Below, one piece after another: positions 24,061 to 36,396 of a DNA stretch of 64,000 nt. Both the position numbers and the translations under genes were made by a program. The DNA is from Cheiracanthium punctorium (lineage: Eukaryota > Arthropoda > Arachnida > Araneae > Cheiracanthiidae): positions 310,001 through 374,000 of the forward strand of contig JAWZYV010016944.1 in assembly GCA_038373885.1 (NCBI GenBank). The letters are read 5' to 3'. The notes beneath the pieces were generated by a model, which worked only from the letters and a program-made list of their open reading frames with translations, searched no databases and was not told the origin of the DNA. Positions within the stretch are counted from its first letter, which is position 1. Every line of letters starts with the position of its first letter.

Positions 24061-25270
24061 TGAAAGATTTTTTTACTTTAATCCTTTCAATATGTGGTTG
24101 TAATCCCCATCCTTTCAATATATGGCTGTAGGAATGGTTAGTTCAGAGCGGATAGTTTGCCTTAGAAGAGTGACTAAGTGTGAAATTTTTCACGTTTTGA
24201 CCGATAGTTTTTACTGTAGCCTTTGATCTGCTATTGTTTACTTTGTAGAGTAGTTAAAATTTTGAAATTATATCCTTTTGAATGTCGTATTATTTCGGGT
24301 TATGGTATTGTACACTACTCTTCATCTGTCTATTTTGCCAATTTTCAATCGAATTCGATGGTGCTGCTTAACCTCTAAATATTAACCTATTAAACTGAAA
24401 TTTTGCATACATTATATTTATAAATAGTGTCAAAAAATTCCAGGGGGAGAATAAAGAAATTCGGAAAAAAAATTATGAAGCACCTTAATATATATATATA
24501 CATATATATGGTTTATTCCACGCACACTCATACATATAGTTCCCCGTGTGTATGTGTTCAAAAGAAAATTTGTCTATACAATGTAAATAATGAATTTTCC
24601 GTTACTTATATACAAGTATACTTAAAATAACTATTCGTGTCTTTTCGAATCTTGCAAATTAATTAAAAAATGTTGAAAACGAAATGAAAAGTCATTATAC
24701 TAGAAATTATTGTGCTAAGTTTAAAAATTTTCTGTAGGTTTCTAAGTTTAAAAATTACTCGATCAGTTTTCAGTGCTTTGCAACTCACTAGCACTTAATA
24801 AAAATTTAACAAAACCATTTTGTGGCAGGATAAATTTAAATATTAATATAAAAAATCAATTAAGGCAAAATACGATATATAAGGTAATAAAAAATTATAG
24901 TTGTTAAACGAAAAATGATTTGTCAGAACGACGATGAAAAGTAAAGTTGTCGCTTTAATTCATGCCTTTTTTCCAAGTACATTTTACTTGCAAAAACCTA
25001 CATTTTAACAATGCTCGCAGCATTAATTTTTAAACCACAGATCAATTATGCTTCAGATATTCCAACGTAGCCTAAAAGACGTAGTCAATTAATTCACAGT
25101 ATCCAAAATACATTCGTAAGACACATTTTTTTTAATGTTAAGTCAAAAATGTTCATTACATGCTCAAAGCTATATAAACATTCAATACGCCTTTTTTAGT
25201 TACATAAAAATATGTCTAAAAATCAATAGTTTTTTTTCACTATATTGTAAATTAATCTATATATATAATA
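24061..25270. other. Gene-free AT-rich stretch
   Basis: Contains a repeated CCTTTCAATATRTGG motif near 24080-24130 and a short AT microsatellite near 24490-24510. No coding signal. Confidence 0.5.
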
Positions 25271-25272
25271 TA

Positions 25273-25975
25273 CGGGTATTTCAAAAACACTGACGTAAGC
25301 TTTTACTCCTTAAATTTTTATCATAATCATATACAATAAGCTACAAAGTTACATTAAAAATAAGGTGCAAGATTCTATGCTATCTATTAAAAGTTGCAAG
25401 AGATTAAATGAAACTAAATTCAAAATTAAATTTTTTATACCTCCTCCAATGCACAAAAAATTCAAAAATTCTCAGTTAGTAAAACATGTCTCATGCATTA
25501 ATTAGACGCTGAGCAAAATTTGAGCATTTTATCCTAAAACAAATGAAAACAAATATATGGAGCTTTTCAGTGTCTCTTAAAGGGAAAAATTACGCCGGAT
25601 AAACGCCTTTCAGAGGAAGAACACATTTTACGAAATAGAACAATGAATACATAGCAATTTGGCTATTATTGGTGTTGTATAACCCCTCACCAACTTTGTC
25701 CAAACCTATCTCTGGGCATTTTTAATGTTGAAAGGCTGAAAATTTGTACAGCACCTAATTAATGTATGGACCACATTTTACTTATTTGGAATTTTTATAT
25801 GGTTGCCGCATAAAACTTTATGCTGTGTATTTATTATATTTAATCTCCTGGAACTTTTTATCAATATCTTAACATTCTTTAACTCTTCTTACGTAGCATT
25901 CTAATGCATTGCTTATGATTGTGATTAATAGCAGTTAAGGAATAAAGCCTAGGTCAATGTTTTTTGGAAACCTTG
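25273..25975. mobile_element. Mariner/IS630-type MITE, TA target
   Basis: Inverted termini: the left CGGGTATTTCAAAAACACTG aligns with the minus-strand right end CAAGGTTTCCAAAAAACATT. Similarity continues inward for about 150 bp (for example AAGTTGCAAGAGATTAAAT versus AAGTTCCAGGAGATTAAAT). TA flanks both ends (25271-25272 and 25976-25977). No transposase is recognised inside. Confidence 0.75.
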
Positions 25976-26131
25976 TATGTAGGTGGCATTTTAGTGATGG
26001 ATACCTTTGAGCTAGCTTTTTTTGGAGAAGCCATAGAGCCTTTGAACGCAGTGTGAGGGGTTCACTACCACAAAGTCAGAATTGCGCTGGTCATTGAACT
26101 ATGCATAATATTTTCTCTAGAGTTAAACAAG

Positions 26132-26323
26132 TTACGCGGATTCGATGTTATACAGCTTCCAAAACTGACGTACAGTCTTCAAAACTTCGATTGAAAAAGC
26201 TGTTAAAATAATCACGATGGTGATTACGCACCCTGACTCTTCAAATGAGTCAATCTTGATAACAAGCGCTATTGCTGCACCGAGCGTCATAATAATCAAA
26301 CACGCTATGAAAATTGCTCTTCT
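26132..26323 (-). CDS. Possible terminal exon of a two-helix membrane protein
   Basis: A minus-strand frame of 63 codons ending in TAA at 26132-26134 is open back to an in-frame stop at 26324-26326. It predicts two strongly hydrophobic segments, AIFIACLIIMTLGAAIALVI and CVITIVIILTAFSIEVL. The acidic stretch DSFEESG lies between them and a basic, aromatic C-terminus, LKTVRQFWKLYNIESA. The pattern looks like a real membrane protein end. An AG acceptor could lie in the AAAGAAG just inside the frame, but its pyrimidine tract is poor. No relative recognised; pseudogene or chance remain possible. Confidence 0.3.
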   Translation of the reverse strand, partial: RRAIFIACLIIMTLGAAIALVIKIDSFEESGCVITIVIILTAFSIEVLKTVRQFWKLYNIESA

Positions 26324-27395
26324 TTACCTTTGCTTTGTTTTGAAACATAAACGGTACAACACATTCACAATGCACACCTCTAAGATTCTATGTATTCGCT
26401 TCACTTTTTAGATTGTTTGTACATATATATATATAGGGGTAATTAATTTGATTACTAAACATTTTTATATGGCTATATGTAAAAGTTACTTCACGAAAAC
26501 TAACAAATCCTGTAGTTAAAACACGCCAAAAATTTACAATCGGAAGTAAACCTCAAATAAAAAATATTAATAACTTCTTGAAAAAAGCGAATGCTGGTGA
26601 AGTTAACAAAAAGTACTTAAAAGTATTTTTTAAGTGAAATAAAAATATAGCACAAAATTAAATCATTTTATCAAAAAAAATCTTATGAAATCTTAATTAA
26701 ATAATTACGTAATTTCGAAAGGTTTTTTTCTGTTTTAACACAGAAATCTGAAAGCAAGAATGAATTTAAAAATGCATTTTTAATATCTTAAGTTTCACTA
26801 AAGTGATAACAAATGCGTGCACAAAAAAGGAAAAGATTTTCTTTTTATAACAAATTATTTTAACTTTTAAAACCAACACTTCAAAAAACAAAATGTTAAA
26901 TAAAATAAATTTTGTTAACGTGTGTAGCCAGAAGTACTAAACAAAAAATATCTAGTTTAAGCACTGCAGAATTTTTAGTCTTCTTGTTTTCCCATGTTGG
27001 TAATTAGTTTAGTCAATGTCTTCATTAAATATTTTGAGCAACGTTTTAATTTGAAATATTGGAGAAAGAAAGAAATTTAGCAAAAAATAAAATTTTTTTT
27101 TTCGGAATTTAATTTATAAATTTCTGAAAAAAAAATGACATTTTTGTTGTTAATAATAAATATTTGACTGACGCTATTCATTGTAAGAGAAGAAATGTTC
27201 TCAAACATAGTTTTTAATGTGATTTAGTATGAGTATCTAAAAAATATAATAATATTTAATGTTAATGATAATGGCTTAAAAACAAAATTTTCTCCACTCT
27301 GTTTTACTCAAACCAACATGACCAAACATTCTGGCATGCTCAAGCTGCCTAAATGGTTTTAACGTTAAGTCTAACATTGAAAGTTACAGCCCGGG
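26324..27395. other. Gene-free AT-rich stretch
   Basis: No supported feature apart from a short (TA)n near 26422-26436. Confidence 0.45.
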
Positions 27396-28065
27396 GGCCA
27401 GCTGCCATTTTGGGGTAATCATCGCAAAGAATCTGAGATTTTTTTACTTTGGTTCATTTTATGTTGCAAATAAAGAACATGAACACCAGCTGACAGAGTA
27501 GCGGTGGTTGTAGCCGCCCCGGCCGTCCAAACATGTCAAATAATTTTTAAAGAACCATTATAATAAAAAAGTTGATACTTTGTACATTTGTTTATCACAT
27601 TGTATACAAATGAAAAAAAAAGTGTAGTCAGCTGACTTTAAAGCGGTTGATTATACGTCATCTGCGGACGATGATCTACATTCGGCTGTATAGCGGTGGA
27701 TTATACGTCAACATGTAAATAATATCCGTTAAGTAACACAATAATATAAACGATTAAATTTGGTGAGGTGACAGTTACTTTATCAGTTTATGAAAAAACA
27801 GTCCGCTGAGTTTTTTGTGGTGGAAAAGTCCTCAGCTGTTGATGGAAAGTTACAGCGTCTTGCTACACGTACAAGCGCCTGATGTATTTCACTTGCATCA
27901 GCTGATCACTTTTACACCACGAAAAATTCAGCGGACAGCATCTTTCAGGTAACTCTTGTTCAACAGCTGGGCAAAAAAATAAATTACGTATAACTGAGGT
28001 GCGAAATTTTCGTTTTTACGAATAAATGCAAATTTAAGCGAAATTTTCTTCGATGATTACATATA

Positions 28066-28730
28066 GGGGAAGGTGGCCCAAAATTATTTCCTTAAGGAAA
28101 AAACTTGCACAAAATAACATGAATGTTAAATAAAACTTTGCCACTATACTTTACACGATATTTTACACTTGACTCTTTGCCACAATATTTTAGACTATAT
28201 TTTGCATCATAAACATATTTTAATAATATTTTAAGCCCAAATTGAGTAACTCAAAAAAAAATGAAGAGTCCAAAGAGTCCAAAGGACATGGGGAGTCATG
28301 CATTTTGAGAATGTCTGAAGGGCTGAAATGATGACTAGGGCCGGGTATTGAGTTTCTTCAGTCGATGAATTATTTTACCCGGCAGTATGGCTGCCTACTT
28401 TAGCTCATAATACTGGAACACGCCGAGAAACATAAACTAAATAAGTGCAATTCAAATCTAAAAACTTACTCTGTTCAGTCAACCTAGTCATATATCTGTA
28501 AAGATTGTATTTCTAAATAAATAAGAAAGTTAGTGCTTACCTCATAAATATATGATAAAACCCAGTTTTTGAAGAATTATATTTAGACAAGTAATACACC
28601 GATCGCTTAAATATCGCCATTGCTTCTTCTTGACTTGCACAACTGGTTTTTGTATTTTCTAATGGGTAGCGCGAACTGTATCTAGCAAAACATATGCGCA
28701 TCGTTTTCCGCATGTTGGTCCACCTTCCCC
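28066..28730. mobile_element. MITE with GGGGAAGGTGG termini, nested in the foldback
   Basis: The ends GGGGAAGGTGGCCCAAA and TTGGTCCACCTTCCCC are inverted. TATA lies on both outer sides, consistent with a TA target. The inverted match extends only about 20 bp. The 665-bp interior is non-coding. Confidence 0.75.
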
Positions 28731-28837
28731 TATATTTTTAGTTTCCGAACATGTACCATGTAAGGAAAGTATTGTAATCATGAAAAAATTCGACTTCAAG
28801 ATTTTGGTGTATTTACACGTTTTGAGGATCACGATAG

Positions 28838-29250
28838 CTCCTAAACGGGGCATTCGATTGATCTCAAATTGGGTATATATGTTATAAACCACCGACGATA
28901 TGCTATAAGACCGCTATTGATATTGGTGTGTATAGGACTTATAGTTTTCTACAGGACTACGACAAAGATTTCTTTTACATTATGGCCTATGGTAGAAAAT
29001 TCTTGAAAGAGCATTAGCGTTTAAACGATATATTCGATTGAGCTCAAATTGGGTATACATGTTTAAGCCACCATCATAAGACCGGTATTGATATTTGATG
29101 TGTATAGGACTTGTAGTTTTTCTACAGGGCTACGACAAAGATTTCTTTTACATTATGGCATGTGGGGAGAAATTATGGGAAGTGCGCTAGCGTTTAAACG
29201 GCGCATTCAATTGAGCTTCAATTTGGTATATATGCTTGAATTATTCATCG
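28838..29250 (+). repeat. ~175-bp tandem repeat, about 2.4 units
   Basis: The segment CATTCGATTGAKCTCAAATT recurs at about 28851, 29031 and 29204 (spacings 180 and 173). Between the anchors lie shared blocks such as GTGTATAGGACTT and CTACGACAAAGATTTC. It occupies the loop of the foldback element. Confidence 0.85.
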
Positions 29251-30030
29251 ATTAAAATTTATTTAAATGCTTGGTAATGATCTTAATTGTAAGTCTTCGG
29301 AAAGTCGAGTGGAGTCACTCCCGATATTTCTCATTGTTATGTATTTTAAATATATAATTGAGAGTAAAAAAAAAGATGTAGGTATATTCAGCCGATACAT
29401 AGACGCACTGTGAGACGCACTACGTAACATTAAAAATTGATAGATATCAGAAACCAAGAAAGCCGAAGCTTTTTAAAAGCAGTTCTTTATAAAAGTAACC
29501 TGAAAGAAGTTCTCCGCAGAATTTTCCGCTGTATGAAAGTGATCCGCTGATGCAGTGAAATATATCAGGCGCCTGTGCGTGTAGCAATACGCTATAACTT
29601 TCAATCGCCATCTGACCACTTTTCCACCACCGGAATTTCTGACTATTTTTTCCTAAAACTGGTAAAGTTAGCTATCACTTCGCCAAATTTAAGGTTTTTT
29701 ATTATTATTTTACTTAGCAGATGTTCTTTACATGTAGAAGCATAATCCACCGCTATACAGTTGAATGCAGATGACCGTCGGAAGCTGACGTATAATCCAC
29801 CACTATAAAGCCAGCTGACTATTTTTTTATTGGTATACAGCGTTATAAACACATGTACAGAGTATCAACATTTTTATTATAATTATTTTTAAAACTTATT
29901 TTAAGTGTTTGGGTGGCCGGGGCGGTTGGGTCACCAGCTGATGTTCACTTCTATTATATCTATAAGTAAATGAACTATAGGACGATATTTCAGATTTTTT
30001 GTTATTGGTCATCAAAAATGCCAGCTGGCT

Positions 30031-31060
30031 GGACTATTAATGTACTCGTATTTGTATTTGTTGATCGCTTTTTATTTTCTTTATTATAGGCAATGTTTAA
30101 TTAAGGATTCAATCTTTAATACATATTAAAATGAGATAGTTATTCAAGAAATTTTTGCCGTAGTAAATCAACAGCAAATTTATATTGTGTTTGGAATTTA
30201 CATGGTAACTAGGTGCATCACTATAGACTTTTAATTATCAAAATATTTCACAAAGCCTCGAAATTTTCGATTCAGATTATGTGATGGCTGTTCAATGTCA
30301 GCTAGAGCCGAAAACTCATTCGATCGTCAACAATTCATGCAGACAAATGACAATTTCATCAGTTTTGTTGTTGATGGGCTTCAAGTGAGTGCGCGAAGGG
30401 GGGGGGTGTTATCCCCCCATCACTCTCTGGACCCCCCTAAACTTCTCTGTGTAAATTGTAACTTGCGCAAGAAAAGCTGACTCCTTGTAGACCTTGATGT
30501 GGTCAAAAATCGGGGTGCATTAAACCAGCGATCTTGACGTCACCTGATCTATTCTCGGACCTGAATGACTTAGAATGGGGTGCAAAGAAGAGTTTCTCGC
30601 CCATCTAATGAAACAACCCTGAAAGTATTGTGACCTGTGAGAGCTGCACTAAAAATACATAAACAATAATAATAAAAATCCAACTTTCAGGACACATCTT
30701 GTCGACTATTGCTGACAAAACCTTTTGGTTAAGCTATCCCATAAAGCATTTCTTACATTATCGAATCTTAAAAGATTAAGGTTACCTAACACCTTCTTGC
30801 TTTAAATTCTTTACTCTTGTTTTCTTCAATGAAATACGTTTAATATTATACTATTTTTTTACAGAATTATTTTAGAGTGATGAAAAAGCCCTTTATATCA
30901 ACTTTTTCAACTATATAGGTGCAGAAGACGTATGTTTCATTCAAAAATAAAACCATTACCTAAAAAAATTCATGAAGCAAAGTATATACTTAGAAATGTT
31001 TCCATGATTTTTTTGGGAAGTTGTTAACAGACAACACTAAACGCTATGCTACCATATATA
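30031..31060. other. Gene-free stretch
   Basis: Contains G and C tracts near 30398-30437 and a perfect CRE (TGACGTCA) near 30537. No coding signal. Confidence 0.45.
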
Positions 31061-31257
31061 TACAGGATGTCCAGTGCTAACGGTGCCCAATGGCTATTTC
31101 CTAAATGGTTTGTCAGAGACACAGAGTTATATCAGAACATTATATCAGAAAGTCAATGAATCAATTTCTATAAAAACTTCGAAATTTTAATTTTTATACG
31201 CTCCCCCGGTCATATCCATTATATTTAGAAAAAAAATCCTCATACGATTTCACGCAC

Positions 31258-31294
<37 letters not shown>

Positions 31295-31873
31295 GTCATT
31301 CTACGACCAAAATTCGCCGATTTACAGCTGCTTAAAGTTAGAGCACTTTTCGAGAGGCGAAAGTCATATATACCACTCGTTTGCAAATAACGCATACTTT
31401 AATTTACTATTAATTTAATTTGCATAAGGGGCAGTCTTCATATTTAATTCTGCATCAACTTCGTTTTCCTTGATGGTAACACTGTATTTTGACTTTATTA
31501 AACGAAAGAAAATCTTCAAATTACCCTAAATATAAATTTTCACTAATTTTCTACTATAATTTCCAGAGATATTGCGAATTATTTATTGCGCGTTTTTAAG
31601 GGAATTTCTGCAATTTGAAAAACGCTATTTGTAGGTTCCGAACTTTTCGCCTTTCATTCATTTCGCTCGCGAGAGTTAAAAGATATAAATATTATTTTCA
31701 AGGAATCATTAATGTCACTGTGTTTTTTATTTCACTTTCTTAATTTAATATTATCATCTGCAATGTGCAATATTCTTATAAGACTTTATGCGGTATTTTA
31801 ATTTATTGTCAGATGAAAATTTAGACAGAAAAGCGTGATTTTGAATGTTTTTTTGTAATTTTTGATAAAATAT

Positions 31874-32110
31874 GGGGAAGTCCAAAGACCTAATGTTTCC
31901 AATAATAAAAAAAAAGTCAAATTCATGCCTTAAATGTTGAGGAAATTAGTTTTTCAGAAATAGGACGTTGTATTAGAAGACATTCATCTACTGCATCTAA
32001 TTCTATACCTGGAAAATATTTTATTTGGGGGGATATGGTAGCGGACGCAACAATAGACGCTTTATAGAATCACCATCAAACTGTAAAAACCTCTAATGTA
32101 TTTGATTCAA
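31874..32110 (+). pseudogene. Tc1-like transposase N-terminal relic
   Basis: Frame-shifted pieces start MGKSKDL, continue NVEEISFSEIGRCIRRHSST (a helix-turn-helix-like segment of the kind preceding the DDE domain) and then YGSGRNNRRF, which recalls the glycine/arginine-rich GRP hook of Tc1 transposases. Stops interrupt every frame. The match is by pattern only. Confidence 0.4.
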
Positions 32111-33651
32111 CATTTGATATTTTTTAATACCGCTATCATTTACTGTGTTTTTGCACAAAATAAGTCCAATTTACGTTTATTTTAAGCAATTTTCAAAAAA
32201 TTGTAACTTAAAAAATTTATACATGGTCTCTTAACTCATGAAAATAACGCATTTTATTTAATATAAATTAAAGTATTGGGCGTAAAAATTTGAAATTTTG
32301 CACAACCATGCAATATTACTTTCTCCATCTATTTCCATCGAAATTTGGCTAGGTCGCTATTTATATTTTTTAATATTAATTTAATAATTCATAATTCATA
32401 TTAATATTTTATTAAAAATCATAATAATAGTGAATTATGTTTGGGTCGTTTAGTTCTAAAAGTACGGATAAAAATCAGCTTCTTATTATCAATATTATAT
32501 ATGATATGAATTAAACTATGAAAAAATAGTTTATTATATGGAGAGGAGGATTTTGGAAGCTCACAACTCACCCATTTTTAGTTCAAATTTATTGAAAATT
32601 GGTATCCGGGTTTAAAATGAGCCAAAATTTTGAAATGTGAAGTGAAAATGTAGGAGTTGCTATTGAGAAAAAAAAAAGTTGGTGCGAATTTTAATATGTA
32701 GATGGCCCCTTATGCAATTTTTATGCATAGAAAAGTGTACGATGCATTAAAGTGTACGACAATCGTAAACGATTGGTATATGTAATGAACGACGGCCGAA
32801 AAAAGTAGAAGTGGGCCTTTTTTCCGCAACTGTACATGGTTTTGAGCCTTGTAATATTTATTAGCAATTTCATCAACTATTTTACGATTGTAGATTGCTA
32901 TAAAGAAGATTAGCATTTAAATCTGTGTATCCAATAAATTAACATAGAAATATAGCTTATACTGAAAATATAATTCATTAAAGAGTTTTTTAAATGAACT
33001 AGTGTTAAATGAATTAAAATAAAAAAAAAAAACAAGAGAATAAAACACTGCATTAAATATTAAATTAGAAAACGAAACATTTTAAAGTACGAATATATGC
33101 ATTTTATAAACTTAAATTAATATTACAAATCCTGTTAGAGTAGCATCTGCTCAAAATATAGCTTCCTTAAGTTTCAATACAAAAATGCCCCCGTGTAGAA
33201 AACTCTTCCTGTACTTTGCGTAGCATACTCGGTGTTACACATATGCTTGCTACACATACTATATAAGACTTAGTAAGTCTGATTCCGGATATATTTTTAA
33301 ACTGATTATAACCCTTTGCTTAAAGATTGGTAAGTTTTACTTTTTTCTCTGCATTATGCCAGAAAATGAAATTATAACCTAAAATTTAAAATTTCGACAT
33401 TTATATGGTCCCTTAACTGTTTACCGTAACGGGACATGTTTAAACGTGGAAAAGTGATCTAAATCAAAATGTTTGCTGCTTCATGACTCGGTTTTTATAT
33501 TTTATTGTGCATGAAATTGTATGAAGAAATTTTCCTGACTATAACAATTCGACCGGGAGACCGTATAAAAATTTAAGTTGCGTAATTTTATAGGAATTGA
33601 TTTATTGATTTCGATTGTTTCCGATATAATAGATTATACAATTTAGAGCAT

Positions 33652-33793
33652 AAAGTAATTAAAAAACTTTGTAAAAAACACACATAAGAAGACCATATAA
33701 ATGTGGAAATTTTTCCTTTTACTTCTTATGTGTGTTTTTTACAAAGTTTTTTAATTACTTTATCGTTTAACACCAGTATTTTGAGTGTTTTTT
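33652..33793. mobile_element. 142-bp hairpin insertion with 13-bp target duplication
   Basis: The insertion is flanked by perfect 13-bp direct repeats CAATTTAGAGCAT (33639-33651 and 33794-33806). It contains a perfect inverted repeat with 42-bp arms (33650-33691 and 33722-33763; the first arm starts two bases inside the left repeat) around a 30-base loop. It interrupts the right TIR of the surrounding Tc1-type element; the left TIR lacks it. About 20 of 22 bases of the loop region (33691-33712) are complementary to 33390-33411 in the same element. Confidence 0.85.
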
Positions 33794-33883
33794 CAATTTA
33801 GAGCATATTTGCAGCTCGAACTATGTGTCTCTGACTAATGGCTTAGGAATAGCCAATAGGCACCGTTAGCACTGGACACCCTG

Positions 33884-34706
33884 TGTAGTGAAATATATAA
33901 ATGTTATAGAGCTCATCTGCAGCTTATTAGTTATAAATACTTAAATATTATTTAAAGAAATGCTTTAAATACCTTAATAAACTTCACAAAAATTTATATT
34001 TGAGTTATTAGAACACGGTGCGGGGATATTATTAATTTCATTAAGTTATTAAGTTACTATCTAGGTAAGTTCATATCAATATATTCTCTAACTCATTAAC
34101 AAAAAGAAGATTAAAAGTGTTCATGAAAAAAGAATTTATTATCATGAATGTTCCAGCTCATACCGCCTTGATAATACTTCTTTTGAAAAACATACCGTTA
34201 TTGCCCAACGGAATAATTTTCTTGATATAAAAACTTTTAATTATATTTTATCAAAACAGTAATTATTGTCAATGAAGAAAACCTATTGTCATATCGATGC
34301 ATTTTCTTGCAATTGTTTCCCCGTACGAATTAATTACATACACGTACGATTTAAAAAAAAAGCGTTTAATTAATTATTATTTAAAATATAAATTACATAG
34401 ACAATGCGGATTCGGATAATTGTAAAGCATTTTTACAAAACCGATAATTCCAAAAGGATCTAGGATTTTATTATTTAATACATTGCTTTCCGTTGATATT
34501 GTATAAGTATTAAACATTACATTATTGGATAATTCACGCATGCGTTTGATTTTTTAATACACAATGCCAATCTGTTTTAGAATGTGCTGAAAAGTTAGAC
34601 AAGTATACATTTAAATAAATAAAAGAACTTTAAAAATAGATATATACTAAAATGGCGTCATCTTTAATGGTTTATCAGAATCATTGATATTTTAAATTGA
34701 TAGAAA
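33884..34706. other. Gene-free AT-rich stretch
   Basis: No supported feature. Confidence 0.5.
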
Positions 34707-34714
34707 CTCTAGAA

Positions 34715-34890
34715 TAGGGATGGACGCGAGAAGACTTTTTTGCGAGACGAGACAGAGATTTACAGCTTTCTTGCGAGACGAGACACACATTTTTAGCATT
34801 ACGATATAGGGATTTTTGCGAGACGAGACAAACTTTTAGGCTATTTTGCGAGACGCTAGACACCTATTTTTCGCCTCGCGTCCATCCCTA
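34715..34890. mobile_element. hAT MITE with internal GCGAGACGAGAC repeats
   Basis: Perfect 16-bp terminal inverted repeats TAGGGATGGACGCGAG and CTCGCGTCCATCCCTA are flanked by 8-bp direct repeats CTCTAGAA and CTCTAGAG (7 of 8 identical). Four spaced copies of TTGCGAGACG(A/C) fill the 176-bp element. Non-coding. Confidence 0.88.
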
Positions 34891-35251
34891 CTCTAGAGTT
34901 ATATTTTACTTAAATATTATTCGTTCTCTTCGCTCTAATTTAATTCCAACAACTAATATTAGATACCCAGTAACTGTTTACGTAACCAATGTAAAATATC
35001 AGTCCTACATATGAAAGTAACTTTCGAATAGCAGAATATTCAGTTTTGACTAATATATCACGTATATTGATTAACTTTACATTTGGTAAAATTTTAAACA
35101 GACCGATTTTTTCTTTAGTCTGCTAAAGGGTAACCTATCGCGATGCTGAAAAAATTATTTTTTCAAGGTATTTAAGTTTTCATTTGCACAGGAAATATTT
35201 TTATCTTAAGTATGTTTAATCTTTTATCTATGTTTAAAAATTGTTTAGTAA
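34891..35251. other. Gene-free AT-rich stretch
   Basis: No supported feature. Confidence 0.5.
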
Positions 35252-35253
35252 TA

Positions 35254-36394
35254 CAGTAGAATCTCGCTACAACGATATCCTCTATAACGATAATTCTCTT
35301 CTATAACGATATTTTTTCATAGTCCTGGCTGAATTCCCTTTATATTAATGTAAAACAGTTCTCTGTATTACGATATCCTTTAAAACGAGAATTCTCTCTA
35401 CAACGATGGTAATAATTATCCCTTACATCCCAATAATTCTCTCTAATACGATATATTTTTTTTTCTACGATGCATCAGAAGCCCAACTCATGCACACACA
35501 TTGAAAGCTACACAAAGAAAGTCGAGGTAAAATGTGGTTGGAACGGGTTGGACCCGCCTCTGCCAAAGAACGTCTTCTAAGTTTCGTTTTGCTGATGTAA
35601 CACTATGGTATGAGAAAGTGCATTTCTAGTAAGGTGGAAAGGCAGTTGGCATTTTCTGGATGACACATCTTTGATTCCTATCCCCCTCTTTAAAAAATGG
35701 TCAAAGATTCCTTTCACTGGAACTGATATAGAAAACTATACGTTCTTTTGTCTGAACTTTTTTTTTGAGTAAGAATTTAACCTTCGATAAATCCTATCGA
35801 GGTCAATTATTACACGCTGATATTTTAAATTATTTATGAGTTTTGTTTACTTTGAAGTTTGTTTAGTGAAAATCGAAAGCAAATGGCTAAAAGAAAACAA
35901 ATATCTATCGAATTGAAATTTAACATCATAAGATTTTGATAAAGGCATGAAGCAAAATAAATAAGGATAAATTAATGAGTATGTATTTTCAATTAATATC
36001 TAATACTTTTTAAAAAACGCTTTTGCGGCATTCAGGTATTATTTATTTAGCCATCATATATTTGTTATTCAAATATGCTATAAATATTTACAAGCTATAT
36101 CGCTGCTAGAATTCCTGGCGAGACGGCAAGGGTATTTAACTAAAATTTGTAAGTGTTGAAAATTACTGAAAACTATAAACATTTTTTTCTCCTTTCATTT
36201 ATTATATATTACTTGAGAGGGCGTGCTGAATGAAAACAGAACACTTTCTGGTGACACCGCAGGGTATGGGATATATGAAGAACAAAAATCAAAAATCTTT
36301 TCGTTCCAATATCGATTATCTCTATAACGATAATTCTCTTTACAACGATATATTATTTTGACCCCCAAAATATCGTTATAGAGGGATTTCACTG
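35254..36394 (+). mobile_element. Pogo/Tigger-type deletion derivative
   Basis: The termini CAGTAGAATCTCGCTACAAC and, on the minus strand, CAGTGAAATCCCTCTATAAC are typical Tigger/pogo ends. Subterminal CTATAACGATAATTCTCT repeats lie at both sides, and TA flanks both ends (35252-35253 and 36395-36396). A short transposase start remains at 35883-35939. The 1141-bp size and loss of the rest of the frame indicate a non-autonomous derivative. Confidence 0.88.
35883..35939 (+). pseudogene. Tigger transposase N-terminus (CENP-B/psq HTH start)
   Basis: An 18-codon frame MAKRKQISIELKFNIIRF followed by TGA matches the start of the pipsqueak/CENP-B-type helix-turn-helix of pogo/Tigger transposases (KRKxLSxExKxxII). 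The domain is cut short after about one helix, so no function remains. It sits in the correct orientation inside the Tigger termini. Confidence 0.65.
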
Positions 36395-36396
36395 TA

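Larger units (their letters stand above)
27396..30030. mobile_element. Foldback-type element with ~570-bp inverted arms
   Basis: The left arm (about 27396-27980) and right arm (about 29475-30030) are inverted copies over nearly their whole length. Both outer ends carry GCCAGCTGGC-like sequence. Shared inner landmarks are GCCGCCCCGGCC, GTCAGCTG(A/G)CTTTA, AGCGGTGGATTAT, GTGGTGGAAAAGT-like and TTTCACTTGCATCAGC. The 1.5-kb middle holds a nested MITE (28066-28730) and a ~175-bp tandem repeat (28838-29250). No transposase is visible. Long arms with a repeat-bearing loop match the foldback class. Target duplications were not identified. Confidence 0.8.
31063..33883 (+). mobile_element. Tc1/mariner-type element with long TIRs, degenerate
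   Basis: The left terminus CAGGATGTCCAGTGCTAACG and the minus-strand right terminus CAGGGTGTCCAGTGCTAACG are nearly identical. Similarity continues inward for about 200 bp (GTCAGAGACACA, ATCAATTYCTATAAAA, CYCCCGGTC). The left flank is TA (31061-31062); the right flank is TG, a decayed TA. Inside are a 31-base A tract (31261-31291), a likely N-terminal transposase relic (31874-32110) and, within the right arm, a 142-bp hairpin insertion. The 2821-bp size allows an autonomous ancestor, but no intact frame remains. Confidence 0.8.
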
